Below, piece by piece: positions 1 to 6,585 of a stretch of 11,183 nt of DNA. Under the pieces are notes generated by a model, which worked only from the letters and a program-made list of their open reading frames with translations, was not told where the DNA came from and did not search any database. Origin of the DNA: Rickettsiales bacterium (GTDB taxonomy: Bacteria; Pseudomonadota; Alphaproteobacteria; Rickettsiales; UBA8987); the NCBI GenBank assembly GCA_028282625.1, contig JANQHP010000096.1, forward strand, positions 1 to 11,183, read 5' to 3'. Every line of letters begins with the position of its first letter. The stretch's first letter is position 1. A program made the translations under genes and the position numbers.

Positions 1-299
1 GGCAGCACCTCCACGGCCTGCTGCATGGCCTGAAAAGTCGCCTGCAAAATATTGATCCGGTCAATCGTTTCCACCTCCACCACACCCACACCCACCTGCG
101 CGTGCGCCACAATCGCCTCATAAAGCTCCGCGCGCTTAGAAGCCGAAAGCGCTTTGGAATCATCAATCCCCTGTGGCAGATGCGTCGGGTCCAGCACCAC
201 CGCTGCGGCCACCACCGGCCCGGCCCACGGACCGCGCCCGGCTTCATCGATGCCCGCCACCGGACCCAAGTGCCTTTGTTCCAGCGTAAAATCGGGCAT
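1..299 (-). CDS. rnhB: Ribonuclease HII, N-terminal part (cut by window edge)
   Basis: RNase HII cleaves the RNA strand of RNA/DNA hybrids and removes single ribonucleotides misincorporated in DNA; it is cytoplasmic and metal dependent. Translating the minus strand from the ATG at 299 gives 99 codons before the window ends. The family hallmark GIDEAGRGPWAGPVVAAAVV lies at residues 16-35, with Asp18 and Glu19 being the first two acidic residues of the DEDD active site. IDDSKALSASKR at 45-56 is the second conserved block. The remaining catalytic Asp residues and the C-terminus are beyond the left edge. The start fits because the conserved block normally begins 10-20 residues in. The gene follows the Sel1 gene after only 4 nt, so it is probably cotranscribed with hemB and the Sel1 gene. 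No strong Shine-Dalgarno sequence is visible. The family assignment is secure. Confidence 0.95.
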   Translation of the reverse strand, partial: MPDFTLEQRHLGPVAGIDEAGRGPWAGPVVAAAVVLDPTHLPQGIDDSKALSASKRAELYEAIVAHAQVGVGVVEVETIDRINILQATFQAMQQAVEVL

Positions 300-303
300 G
301 GTC

Positions 304-1395
304 TTACCGATTGCCCTGCAATCTTTTGGAGCGGTTAAACCATTTTTGCGCCTCTTCCCAATCGGGCGTCACACCGTAACCATAAAAATAGATATTGCCG
401 ACATTCCAGGCCGCCTCCACCGCGCCATTCTCGGCTGCTTCCACGTACCATCTCCTGGCTTTCTCAAAATCCTGCGGCGTCTGGAGCGTACCATTCATAT
501 AAAGATAACCGAGCATTTCCATGGCATAGACATTTTGCTGGGCCGCCGCTTTTTCATAAAGCCCAATCGCTTTGGCCTCATCTTTTTCCACCCCCTGACC
601 AAAGCGATAGGCATCGGCCAGCATTAAATAGGCATGCACATAGCCAAGGTCGGCTGCCATCTGGTACCACGCAAAGGCTTTGGCCGGATCCTGGCTTGCA
701 AGCCCCAGCTGCACATAGGTTTGCGCGAGAATCTCCGCAATCAAGCGCTGAACATTGCTATTGTCCGTTTCCTGCCCGAGCAAGGTAAATTGCTTGATCG
801 CCTCTAAAATATTAGGCTCCACCCCTTTGCCATTTAAGTAGAAAAAGCCGAGCTTCACCCGCGCCAGCAAAATACCCCGCGCGGCGGCTTCACGGTAAAG
901 CTCCACCGCTTTCCTCTCATTGGCAAACGTGCCTTCACCATATTCAAACATTTCTGCCATTTCGTAGTAGGCTTGTGGCTCCTCCTGCTCCAACGCACGC
1001 CGCAACCATTTACGCGCACGCAAAGGGTCTGGGTACCCACTCACCCCCAAGCGATAAAGCTGTGCCAACGCCACCATGGCAGGCGCATAGCCATTCTCCG
1101 CCGACTTTTCGTACCATTTTTGGGCCTGCGGATAATCCGAAAGCACATTCTCACCATAATGAAACATATAGCCCAAACTATATTGCAAGGCCCCATCCGT
1201 ACCGGATTCGGCCTCCTCCATACGCTGTGAAAGCGCCTCCTCAGGAATAAGCGTAGGCTTCGCCGGTGCCGTACCCAGCTGTGTCACAATGCCCTCAAAC
1301 CCAAAACTCTCTGCAGGATTGGGAGGTGCCGCTTGTGCCATCACATAAGAAGGTACAAGCCCAAGCAACAAAAACAGGAAGAAAAAGCGACGCAT
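304..1395 (-). CDS. Exported Sel1-like (TPR-type) repeat protein
   Basis: This is a helical repeat protein, probably a periplasmic or secreted protein-protein interaction scaffold; no enzyme domain is visible. I chose the ATG at 1395 (363 residues) because it overlaps the hemB stop as TGATG and puts MRRFFFLFLLLG at the very N-terminus. That gives a basic n-region, a hydrophobic core and a plausible cleavage after VMA in a Sec signal peptide. An in-frame ATG at 1410 would add only MESFL. After the signal comes a linker, then about eight Sel1 units of 32-39 residues that reach almost to the C-terminus. Each has the pattern A..LG.xY..G.GV..D...A..WY.KAA..G, for example AYRFGQGVEKDEAKAIGLYE. Some family members (LpnE, EnhC, ExoR) act in host interaction or signalling, but the repeats alone do not say which role applies. 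It is predicted to be translationally coupled to hemB upstream and rnhB downstream. Confidence 0.88.
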   Translation of the reverse strand: MRRFFFLFLLLGLVPSYVMAQAAPPNPAESFGFEGIVTQLGTAPAKPTLIPEEALSQRMEEAESGTDGALQYSLGYMFHYGENVLSDYPQAQKWYEKSAENGYAPAMVALAQLYRLGVSGYPDPLRARKWLRRALEQEEPQAYYEMAEMFEYGEGTFANERKAVELYREAAARGILLARVKLGFFYLNGKGVEPNILEAIKQFTLLGQETDNSNVQRLIAEILAQTYVQLGLASQDPAKAFAWYQMAADLGYVHAYLMLADAYRFGQGVEKDEAKAIGLYEKAAAQQNVYAMEMLGYLYMNGTLQTPQDFEKARRWYVEAAENGAVEAAWNVGNIYFYGYGVTPDWEEAQKWFNRSKRLQGNR

Positions 1396-2414
1396 CAAAA
1401 ACGATTCCATTGATAGGCAAGATCCAGTGCCCCGTAGGTCACGATAGCACGTGCACCTGCACGTTTACACCCAAGCAGCACTTCTTCGAGCGCAGCATGC
1501 TCATCCAAAAGACCTTGTGCGGCGGCAAGCTTTAACATAGCATAAGCACCGCTCACATGATAGGCCAACACCGGCACCTCCGAGATTTCGGCCACCGCAC
1601 GTACCACATCCAAATAGAGCGTGCCAGGCTTGACCATCACCATATCCGCACCTTCCTGGATATCCAGACGCACCTCACGCAACGCTTCACTCACATTTGA
1701 CGGGTCCATCTGGTAGCTGCGCTTATCCAGAGCCTGACCCAAGGGGCTAGACCCGACCGCATCACGAAACGGCCCATAAAAAGCAGAAGCATATTTCACT
1801 GCATAAGAAAGAATCAGCGTCTTGGAAAAACCCTCTGCTTCCAGCGCCGTGCGGATCGCGCCAATGCGCCCATCCATCATATCAGAGGGTGCAACAACAT
1901 CACATCCGGCTTTGGCGAGCACCAGCGCCTGCTGAACCAATAGCTCCACCGTCGCATCATTGGCCACCTCACCCTGCTCCAGCACACCATCATGGCCATG
2001 CGTGGTATAAGGGTCCAGCGCGACATCGGCGATGATGCCAAGCTCTGGCATGGCTGATTTGACTTCGGCTATGGCCCGGCAGATGAGGTTGTCCGGATTT
2101 TGTGCCTCACTGCCGATTGCATCTTTCTTTTCATCTGGCACAACGGGAAACAGCGCGATGGCTGGAATACCAAGTTGGCAAGCCTTTTGTGCAGCATCGA
2201 TTAAGCGATCAATGGTGAGGCGCTGTATGTCCGGCAAGTTGTTAATCGGCGTGGCCATATTGTTCCCTTCCTGGACAAAGACAGGCCAAATCAGGTCGGA
2301 TACATGCAGGCGATGCTCCTGCACCAACGCACGGCTGAAGCCATGCTGACGTATTCGCCGCATGCGCACAGCAGGAAAGGCGCTGCTTGCTGAGGGTGGT
2401 GGGTATGTTTCCAT
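1395..2414 (-). CDS. hemB: Delta-aminolevulinic acid dehydratase (porphobilinogen synthase)
   Basis: HemB condenses two 5-aminolevulinate molecules into porphobilinogen, the second common step of heme synthesis, in the cytoplasm as a homo-octamer. The 339 residues match the usual family length. The two active-site lysines are seen as Lys207 in SYAVKYASAFYGPFR and Lys262 in MVKPGTLYLD, the latter being the Schiff-base lysine. The metal-binding loop at 130-143 reads DVALDPYTTHGHDG, so the three zinc cysteines of the E. coli/mammalian type are replaced by Ala and Asp. By family knowledge this is the magnesium-responsive type common in alphaproteobacteria. The N-terminal block with PAVRMRRIRQ at 14-23 is typical, which supports the ATG at 2414; a downstream Met at residue 18 is less likely. 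No Shine-Dalgarno sequence precedes the start, and the predicted transcription start is at or next to the ATG. It is the first gene of a run with the Sel1 gene and rnhB. Confidence 0.97.
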   Translation of the reverse strand: METYPPPSASSAFPAVRMRRIRQHGFSRALVQEHRLHVSDLIWPVFVQEGNNMATPINNLPDIQRLTIDRLIDAAQKACQLGIPAIALFPVVPDEKKDAIGSEAQNPDNLICRAIAEVKSAMPELGIIADVALDPYTTHGHDGVLEQGEVANDATVELLVQQALVLAKAGCDVVAPSDMMDGRIGAIRTALEAEGFSKTLILSYAVKYASAFYGPFRDAVGSSPLGQALDKRSYQMDPSNVSEALREVRLDIQEGADMVMVKPGTLYLDVVRAVAEISEVPVLAYHVSGAYAMLKLAAAQGLLDEHAALEEVLLGCKRAGARAIVTYGALDLAYQWNRF

Positions 2415-2420
2415 GCTCAG

Positions 2421-2449
2421 CTTATAGCCTGTTTTGCCTGCAACGCCAA
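2421..2449 (-). promoter_or_regulatory. Predicted sigma70-type promoter of hemB (possibly leaderless)
   Basis: On the minus strand, TTGGCG (2449-2444, 4 of 6 matches to TTGACA) is followed after exactly 17 nt by TATAAG (2426-2421, 5 of 6 matches to TATAAT). Only 6 nt separate the -10 box from the hemB ATG at 2414, so transcription would begin at or beside the A of the start codon. That would give a leaderless mRNA, consistent with the lack of a Shine-Dalgarno sequence. The alternative is that the true promoter lies further upstream and this match is chance. Confidence 0.5.
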
Positions 2450-2452
2450 GCG

Positions 2453-2484
2453 TTAGCTCGGCCTAGATAATGTGTGGCCGCTAA
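2453..2484. promoter_or_regulatory. Imperfect dyad in the divergent intergenic region
   Basis: The arms TTAGC (2453-2457) and GCTAA (2480-2484) enclose GGCC (2460-2463) and GGCC (2476-2479). They are perfectly complementary except for a 2-nt bulge (TC), around a 12-nt A/T-rich centre. It sits directly upstream of the predicted hemB -35 box and about 40 nt upstream of the plus-strand gene's candidate -35. It could be an operator, or an RNA hairpin if transcribed from further upstream. There is no T-run, so it is not a standard terminator. Confidence 0.3.
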
Positions 2485-2525
2485 TCAACCCATCCGCGCT
2501 TTTGTAGAAAAAACATGACCCACTC

Positions 2526-2555
2526 TTTACCTTCTGTTTACTCTTTTGGTATAGA
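2526..2555 (+). promoter_or_regulatory. Weak candidate promoter for the phosphatase-like gene
   Basis: TTTACC (2526-2531) and TATAGA (2550-2555) each match the sigma70 consensus at 4 of 6 positions, with an 18-nt spacer. An overlapping TAGAAT at 2552-2557 is an alternative -10. The stretch is A/T-rich compared with its surroundings. It would leave a leader of about 28 nt before the ATG at 2590. The upstream GCGGGG (2577-2582) is a poor ribosome binding site. Confidence 0.28.
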
Positions 2556-2589
2556 ATAATAGAGCATTTCACACCTGCGGGGCACGCAT

Positions 2590-5094
2590 ATGGCAGAAGC
2601 ATATCAACTAGAAGGTCCGGTCCAGGTCAACGCTTTTACTCAGGCATTGCATGCGTTGCGTCGGGGATATAGCCAGGAAAAAAGAGCCTTGCTGCGTCAA
2701 GGTCGGCAGGGCGGAATCACAGAAGCTGCCGCTGAGCAATATAAGCATCTGGCAGCTCAATCGGCATTGTTGGATTACGTGCTGGATGAAAGGATTGATA
2801 CCACTATTCTTCAGGTGTTCAATAGAGAATTCCTTTCTGTAGAGGACAGGCAAGGCTATAGCGATAGCCATGACGATGAAGTGGAAAACATGGTGGACAA
2901 TGCCTTAAAAGTACTTCAGGAGCGCAAGCCTTTGATGGATGTGCCAAGAGAAGATTTGGGCGTGCTTTGCGATCGTATCAGGCAAGCGGCGCAAGCAATC
3001 CATAAGCAAAATCTGCCGAAAAAAGAGAGTATATGGCAGCGGTTCAACCCATTGAAGGGCCTGAACCTGAACATGTTTTCCTCTCCAGGCAGAAGCAAAG
3101 CCCAAAAAGGCACCATCACGCCTTTTACAAGCCATCATAATCAAAACTTGAGTATTGCCGTCACCTCCTCTCCAGACGACCGAGTGTTTTATTGGAGGCA
3201 AATGGCCGAGATAGGCAACCCTGATCGCTTTACGGCGGCGGTGATGCTCACAACCGATCAAGATGCTGAAAAATTTGGTGCGGGCAAGCACCATCTTTTG
3301 AAAAATGAGGTTATAAAAGGGAAAGATTTCACGGCAGTGGGCGGAGGGGATCTCGTTAAAATCTCTGTGGGAAGAAAGCCTGTCGAAGAAAAAGATATAA
3401 CAGTGAAAGTGTTCCAAAGAGATGAATGGGGATCGGTGGAAGGCTCGTTGCTCTTACAGTCCGGCGATCATGCAACGCGAGATATTGGCTCCAACACCTT
3501 GTTTGCATTGGCACAGGAAATCACCAACTCTCGCAAAGAAAGACAAGCATTGGTTACAGAGACCGAAGTGTCATCCACGATTGTGTTGAATTGCGTGGGA
3601 GGACGTGATCGCTCGGTGGCTGTGGCTATGGTGTTAGAGGCCTGGGATATGGTAGAGCATAACGTAGAACCCAAAATGGATTTTCTTCTGAACAAATACC
3701 AAATGATGCGCAACAATCCCGAAGCAGGTGTGATGTTTCAGGGCATGGTTGCCGATACGATTACATTGATATATGAGCATCTTGGCAAAGCAATCCCGCA
3801 GAGTCTTACAGACTGGCAGGAAGCAGCGGAAAAAATTGGAAGCAAGTTTGATATGGGTGGTCGCGATGCGGTGTCACGCGAGGCTATAGCGTATTTTAGA
3901 AAAAAACCAGAAAGAACGCCGGTAGAAAGCCGTCTGTTTTCCACACAGGATGATGTGGATGGTGTCAAGTGGCGGCTGCGAGAAATAGATATAGATAAAA
4001 TTAGCGTAGAAAGTGACTTTCCAACGATCACCTTGACAACCGAAAAAGGAGAGCAGGCAGAAGTGCAGGCAGGGCAGCTAATGCTTTTAGCCAAATTCCT
4101 TGAAAAAAGGGGCGTGATTACCGTCTGTAAGAAGCGATTACCCAACATGCAAGGAGATCCGATAGATGTGACCATGCACGTGGATACACCCGATAGATTC
4201 ATCGCATTGCATGAGGAGTTGGGCTTTAAGGGAGAAAACCCCAGGAAACACATCGTCAAGCGTTGCAGCGCTCAGATTGTATCACATGTGGATAATCCTA
4301 AGGAGGTGCAGGTGCGGCTTGTGCCACCTTTTAACGTGTCTGTATGGGATTTGAATAATTTGTTGGAGGGTCGCCACAAAGTAAAGGTCGAAGGAGATGC
4401 GGTGGTGCTTTCTTTTGGCGGGATTAAAGCAGCCACCAATTTTATACGCAGGGGCGAGGTGCGATATCTGGAGAATCAGTCAGAATTACGGCTGGATGAG
4501 GAGACGCAGCAACTTTCCATGGTGACCAACATTGCGATCGCACCTAAGGATATGACCAACGGTGTGACCCAATATTACTCCAACCCAGGCGTGCAGGCCT
4601 TGATTGACCGGTTCCAGGGACATATTGATGAGGCGGTGGCGCGCGCCACCTCGGCGTGGGGGCACACCCAGCGCGTCACATATAGCCCGACCTATAACAG
4701 GAAAGACAGTATGCCAGAAGCCATGCCGGAACGGGTAATGACCCAACCAGCCGCAGAGGTGGTAAGAGAAGGTGTCTTGCGTGATAGGTCTGGCATAGCG
4801 GAGCAGCCCTTCCGTGCGCATCTGCAAAACGGCCAGCTTGCTTTTTCCATAGATACAAGCAACATACCACCTTCACTGCTCCAGGCTGTTGCAACAGAAT
4901 TGTCACTGCATGAGGAGCTTCATGCAAAGGCAGATCGTGTGCAGTCCATGTGGCAGGAGCGTAGAGATGCTGCCCTTAGGCCAGAAGTGGACATGGAGGT
5001 CACAGCGACAGGGCTGAAAGGCACAGACTGGAAAGGTGTGCTGGATGAACTCGATAGTGATCCAGGAAGAGAGGGTGGAGCTTCCAGAGGCTAA
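2590..5094 (+). CDS. Large protein with divergent classical tyrosine-phosphatase-like domain; putative effector
   Basis: This protein of 834 residues has no signal peptide and no membrane segment. Residues about 180-400 follow the order of a classical PTP domain. SIAVTSSP (188-195) and FYWRQM (200-205) resemble the IATQGP...FW.M block, and TAAVMLTT (215-222) the VVML strand. ITVKVF (270-275) resembles YTVRQL, with Asp293 near the expected WPD-loop position. IVLNCVGGRDRS (331-342) is the CX5R phosphate loop with Cys335 and Arg341, and GVMFQGMVAD (380-389) resembles the Q-loop, with Gln384. The canonical His before the Cys is Asn. The Asp before Arg341 recalls inositide phosphatases (CX5R with DR, as in SopB and myotubularins), so a lipid substrate is possible. 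Residues 1-170 are mostly helical and charged. Residues 440-830 are unrecognised and Asp/Glu-rich near the end. It stands alone on the plus strand between housekeeping genes. The effector role is inference from bacterial PTPs such as YopH and SptP; the domain call is pattern-based. Confidence 0.72.
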   Translation: MAEAYQLEGPVQVNAFTQALHALRRGYSQEKRALLRQGRQGGITEAAAEQYKHLAAQSALLDYVLDERIDTTILQVFNREFLSVEDRQGYSDSHDDEVENMVDNALKVLQERKPLMDVPREDLGVLCDRIRQAAQAIHKQNLPKKESIWQRFNPLKGLNLNMFSSPGRSKAQKGTITPFTSHHNQNLSIAVTSSPDDRVFYWRQMAEIGNPDRFTAAVMLTTDQDAEKFGAGKHHLLKNEVIKGKDFTAVGGGDLVKISVGRKPVEEKDITVKVFQRDEWGSVEGSLLLQSGDHATRDIGSNTLFALAQEITNSRKERQALVTETEVSSTIVLNCVGGRDRSVAVAMVLEAWDMVEHNVEPKMDFLLNKYQMMRNNPEAGVMFQGMVADTITLIYEHLGKAIPQSLTDWQEAAEKIGSKFDMGGRDAVSREAIAYFRKKPERTPVESRLFSTQDDVDGVKWRLREIDIDKISVESDFPTITLTTEKGEQAEVQAGQLMLLAKFLEKRGVITVCKKRLPNMQGDPIDVTMHVDTPDRFIALHEELGFKGENPRKHIVKRCSAQIVSHVDNPKEVQVRLVPPFNVSVWDLNNLLEGRHKVKVEGDAVVLSFGGIKAATNFIRRGEVRYLENQSELRLDEETQQLSMVTNIAIAPKDMTNGVTQYYSNPGVQALIDRFQGHIDEAVARATSAWGHTQRVTYSPTYNRKDSMPEAMPERVMTQPAAEVVREGVLRDRSGIAEQPFRAHLQNGQLAFSIDTSNIPPSLLQAVATELSLHEELHAKADRVQSMWQERRDAALRPEVDMEVTATGLKGTDWKGVLDELDSDPGREGGASRG
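4635..4650. repeat. Perfect 16-bp GC-rich palindrome inside the phosphatase-like gene
   Basis: GGTGGCGCGCGCCACC is identical to its reverse complement over all 16 bases and contains a run of GC alternation at its centre. It lies within codons for the segment EAVARATS (residues 681-688), in a gene whose sequence is otherwise comparatively A/T-rich. It may be a chance effect of Ala/Arg codons. Confidence 0.6.
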
Positions 5095-5105
5095 CCTTCG
5101 GCTGG

Positions 5106-5138
5106 CTTAGACACTATATTTTAATCACAGTGCCTAGG
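5106..5138. terminator. Hairpin between convergent genes, candidate bidirectional terminator
   Basis: CTTAGACACT (5106-5115) pairs with AGTGCCTAGG (5129-5138) across a 13-nt A/T-rich loop. On the plus strand the 10-position stem has one A-C mismatch and one U-G wobble. On the minus strand the A-C becomes a G-U wobble and the U-G becomes a C-A mismatch. It starts 11 nt after the phosphatase-like stop and 11 nt after the leuC stop, so it is placed symmetrically between two convergent genes. No T-run follows on either strand, so it is not a canonical intrinsic terminator. Confidence 0.38.
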
Positions 5139-5149
5139 GTGCGTATCTT

Positions 5150-6556
5150 TTATAGCAACTCGCGTACATCCGCCAGGCGTCCATGGATCGCGGCTGCAGC
5201 GGCCATGCCCGGGCTCATCAGATGCGTACGCCCGCCACGGCCCTGGCGTCCTTCAAAATTCCGGTTGGAGGTCGAAGCGCAGCGCTCTTCCGGCTCCAGG
5301 CGATCCGCGTTCATCGCCAGGCACATCGAACAGCCCGGCTCACGCCACTCGAACCCCGCCTCGGTAAAGATGCGGTCTAAGCCCTCTTCTTCGGCCTGCT
5401 GCTTCACCAAGCCACTGCCGGGCACAATCATGGCAAGCATCACATTCTCGGCCACTTTTTGCCCCTTGACCAAACCCGCCACCACGCGCAGATCTTCAAT
5501 CCGCCCATTGGTGCAAGAGCCGATGAAAATCTTATCCACCTTCACATCCTGCAGCGCCGTACCGGCCTCAAGCCCCATATACTCCAGCGCGCGCTGCTTG
5601 GAGGCCCGCACGGTCTGGTTTTCAATCGCCTGCGGATCCGGCACAGAAGCAGTAATCGGTAGCACATCTTCCGGGCTCGTGCCCCACGTCACATGCGGCG
5701 CAATGTCGGCCACATCCAGCTCCACCTCCAGGTCATAATGCGCACCTTCATCCGAAGGGAGTGTTTTCCAGTAGGCCACCGCCTTTTCCCAATCCTCACC
5801 TTTGGGTGCCATCGGGCGGCCTTTGATGTAGGCAAACGTGGTCTCATCGGGCGCAATCAGCCCTGCACGTGCGCCGCCCTCAATCGACATATTGCACAGC
5901 GTCATGCGTGCTTCCATCGAAAGGCTACGCACTGCTTCCCCTGCATATTCAATCACATAGCCTGTGCCGCCAGCCGTGCCAATCTTCCCGATGATCGCCA
6001 ACGCCATATCCTTGGAGGTGACACCAGGTGGCAAATCACCTTTGACAGTCACGCGCATATTCTTCGCGCGCTTTTGGATCAGCGTTTGGGTCGCCAGCAC
6101 ATGCTCCACCTCGCTGGTGCCAATGCCAAAGGCCAACGCACCAAACGCACCATGGGTCGAGGTGTGGCTATCCCCACACACAATGGTCATACCCGGCTGG
6201 GTGAGGCCTTGTTCCGGGCCCACAATATGCACAATGCCCTGGCGGATGTCGTGTAGCGGGAAATAGGGTACGCCAAACTCGGCACAGTTTTTTTCCAGTG
6301 CTTCCACCTGAATGCGGGAGGTTTCATCTTTAATGCCAGCTGCGCGGTCAGTCGTGGGCACGTTGTGGTCGGCCACCGCGAGCGTAGCATCCGGCCGCCG
6401 CACTGTGCGTCCCGCCATGCGGAGCCCTTCAAACGCTTGCGGGCTGGTGACTTCATGCACCAGATGCCGGTCGATATAAAAGGTACAGATATCCCCTTCT
6501 TGATGCACAAGATGCGCATCCCAGATTTTATCAAACAGGGTCCGGGGAGAGGTCAC
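5150..6556 (-). CDS. leuC: 3-isopropylmalate dehydratase large subunit
   Basis: LeuC, with the small subunit LeuD, isomerises 2-isopropylmalate to 3-isopropylmalate in leucine synthesis using a [4Fe-4S] cluster; it belongs to the aconitase family and is cytoplasmic. The 468 residues match the family length. Hallmarks are PRTLFDKIWDAHLV near the N-terminus, CGDSHTSTHGAFGALAFGIG (127-146), and the cluster cysteines Cys348 in GSCTNGR and Cys409/Cys412 in GCSMCLAMN. The C-terminal block FEGRQGRGGRTHLMSP is also present. The start is a GTG at 6556, required because the conserved N-terminal block follows within four residues and no ATG is available. It lies 29 nt after rplS and is the last gene of the minus-strand run. 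LeuD is not next to it: a convergent unrelated gene follows, so LeuD must be encoded elsewhere for the enzyme to work. Confidence 0.97.
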   Translation of the reverse strand: MTSPRTLFDKIWDAHLVHQEGDICTFYIDRHLVHEVTSPQAFEGLRMAGRTVRRPDATLAVADHNVPTTDRAAGIKDETSRIQVEALEKNCAEFGVPYFPLHDIRQGIVHIVGPEQGLTQPGMTIVCGDSHTSTHGAFGALAFGIGTSEVEHVLATQTLIQKRAKNMRVTVKGDLPPGVTSKDMALAIIGKIGTAGGTGYVIEYAGEAVRSLSMEARMTLCNMSIEGGARAGLIAPDETTFAYIKGRPMAPKGEDWEKAVAYWKTLPSDEGAHYDLEVELDVADIAPHVTWGTSPEDVLPITASVPDPQAIENQTVRASKQRALEYMGLEAGTALQDVKVDKIFIGSCTNGRIEDLRVVAGLVKGQKVAENVMLAMIVPGSGLVKQQAEEEGLDRIFTEAGFEWREPGCSMCLAMNADRLEPEERCASTSNRNFEGRQGRGGRTHLMSPGMAAAAAIHGRLADVRELL

Positions 6557-6585
6557 CTAAGTACGCTTCAGCCTGTTGCAACGTT

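Noticed and set aside
4909..4923. HEELH (residues 774-778 of the phosphatase-like protein) matches the zinc protease pattern HExxH.
   Set aside because: No third zinc ligand or surrounding protease context is seen; a five-residue match in 834 residues is readily due to chance.
2608..4927. Several long minus-strand open frames inside the phosphatase-like gene (for example 2905-3417 and 3738-4259).
   Set aside because: They are antisense to a longer frame with recognisable PTP-like motifs and show no protein family features themselves.
5079..5092. Short stem AGCTT/AGGCT at the very end of the phosphatase-like gene as a terminator.
   Set aside because: It has only five pairs, including a wobble, lies within codons, and no T-run follows.
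5130..6256. Plus-strand open frames of up to 202 residues opposite leuC.
   Set aside because: leuC is unmistakable on the other strand; these frames are composition shadows with low-complexity, Arg/Ser-rich translations.
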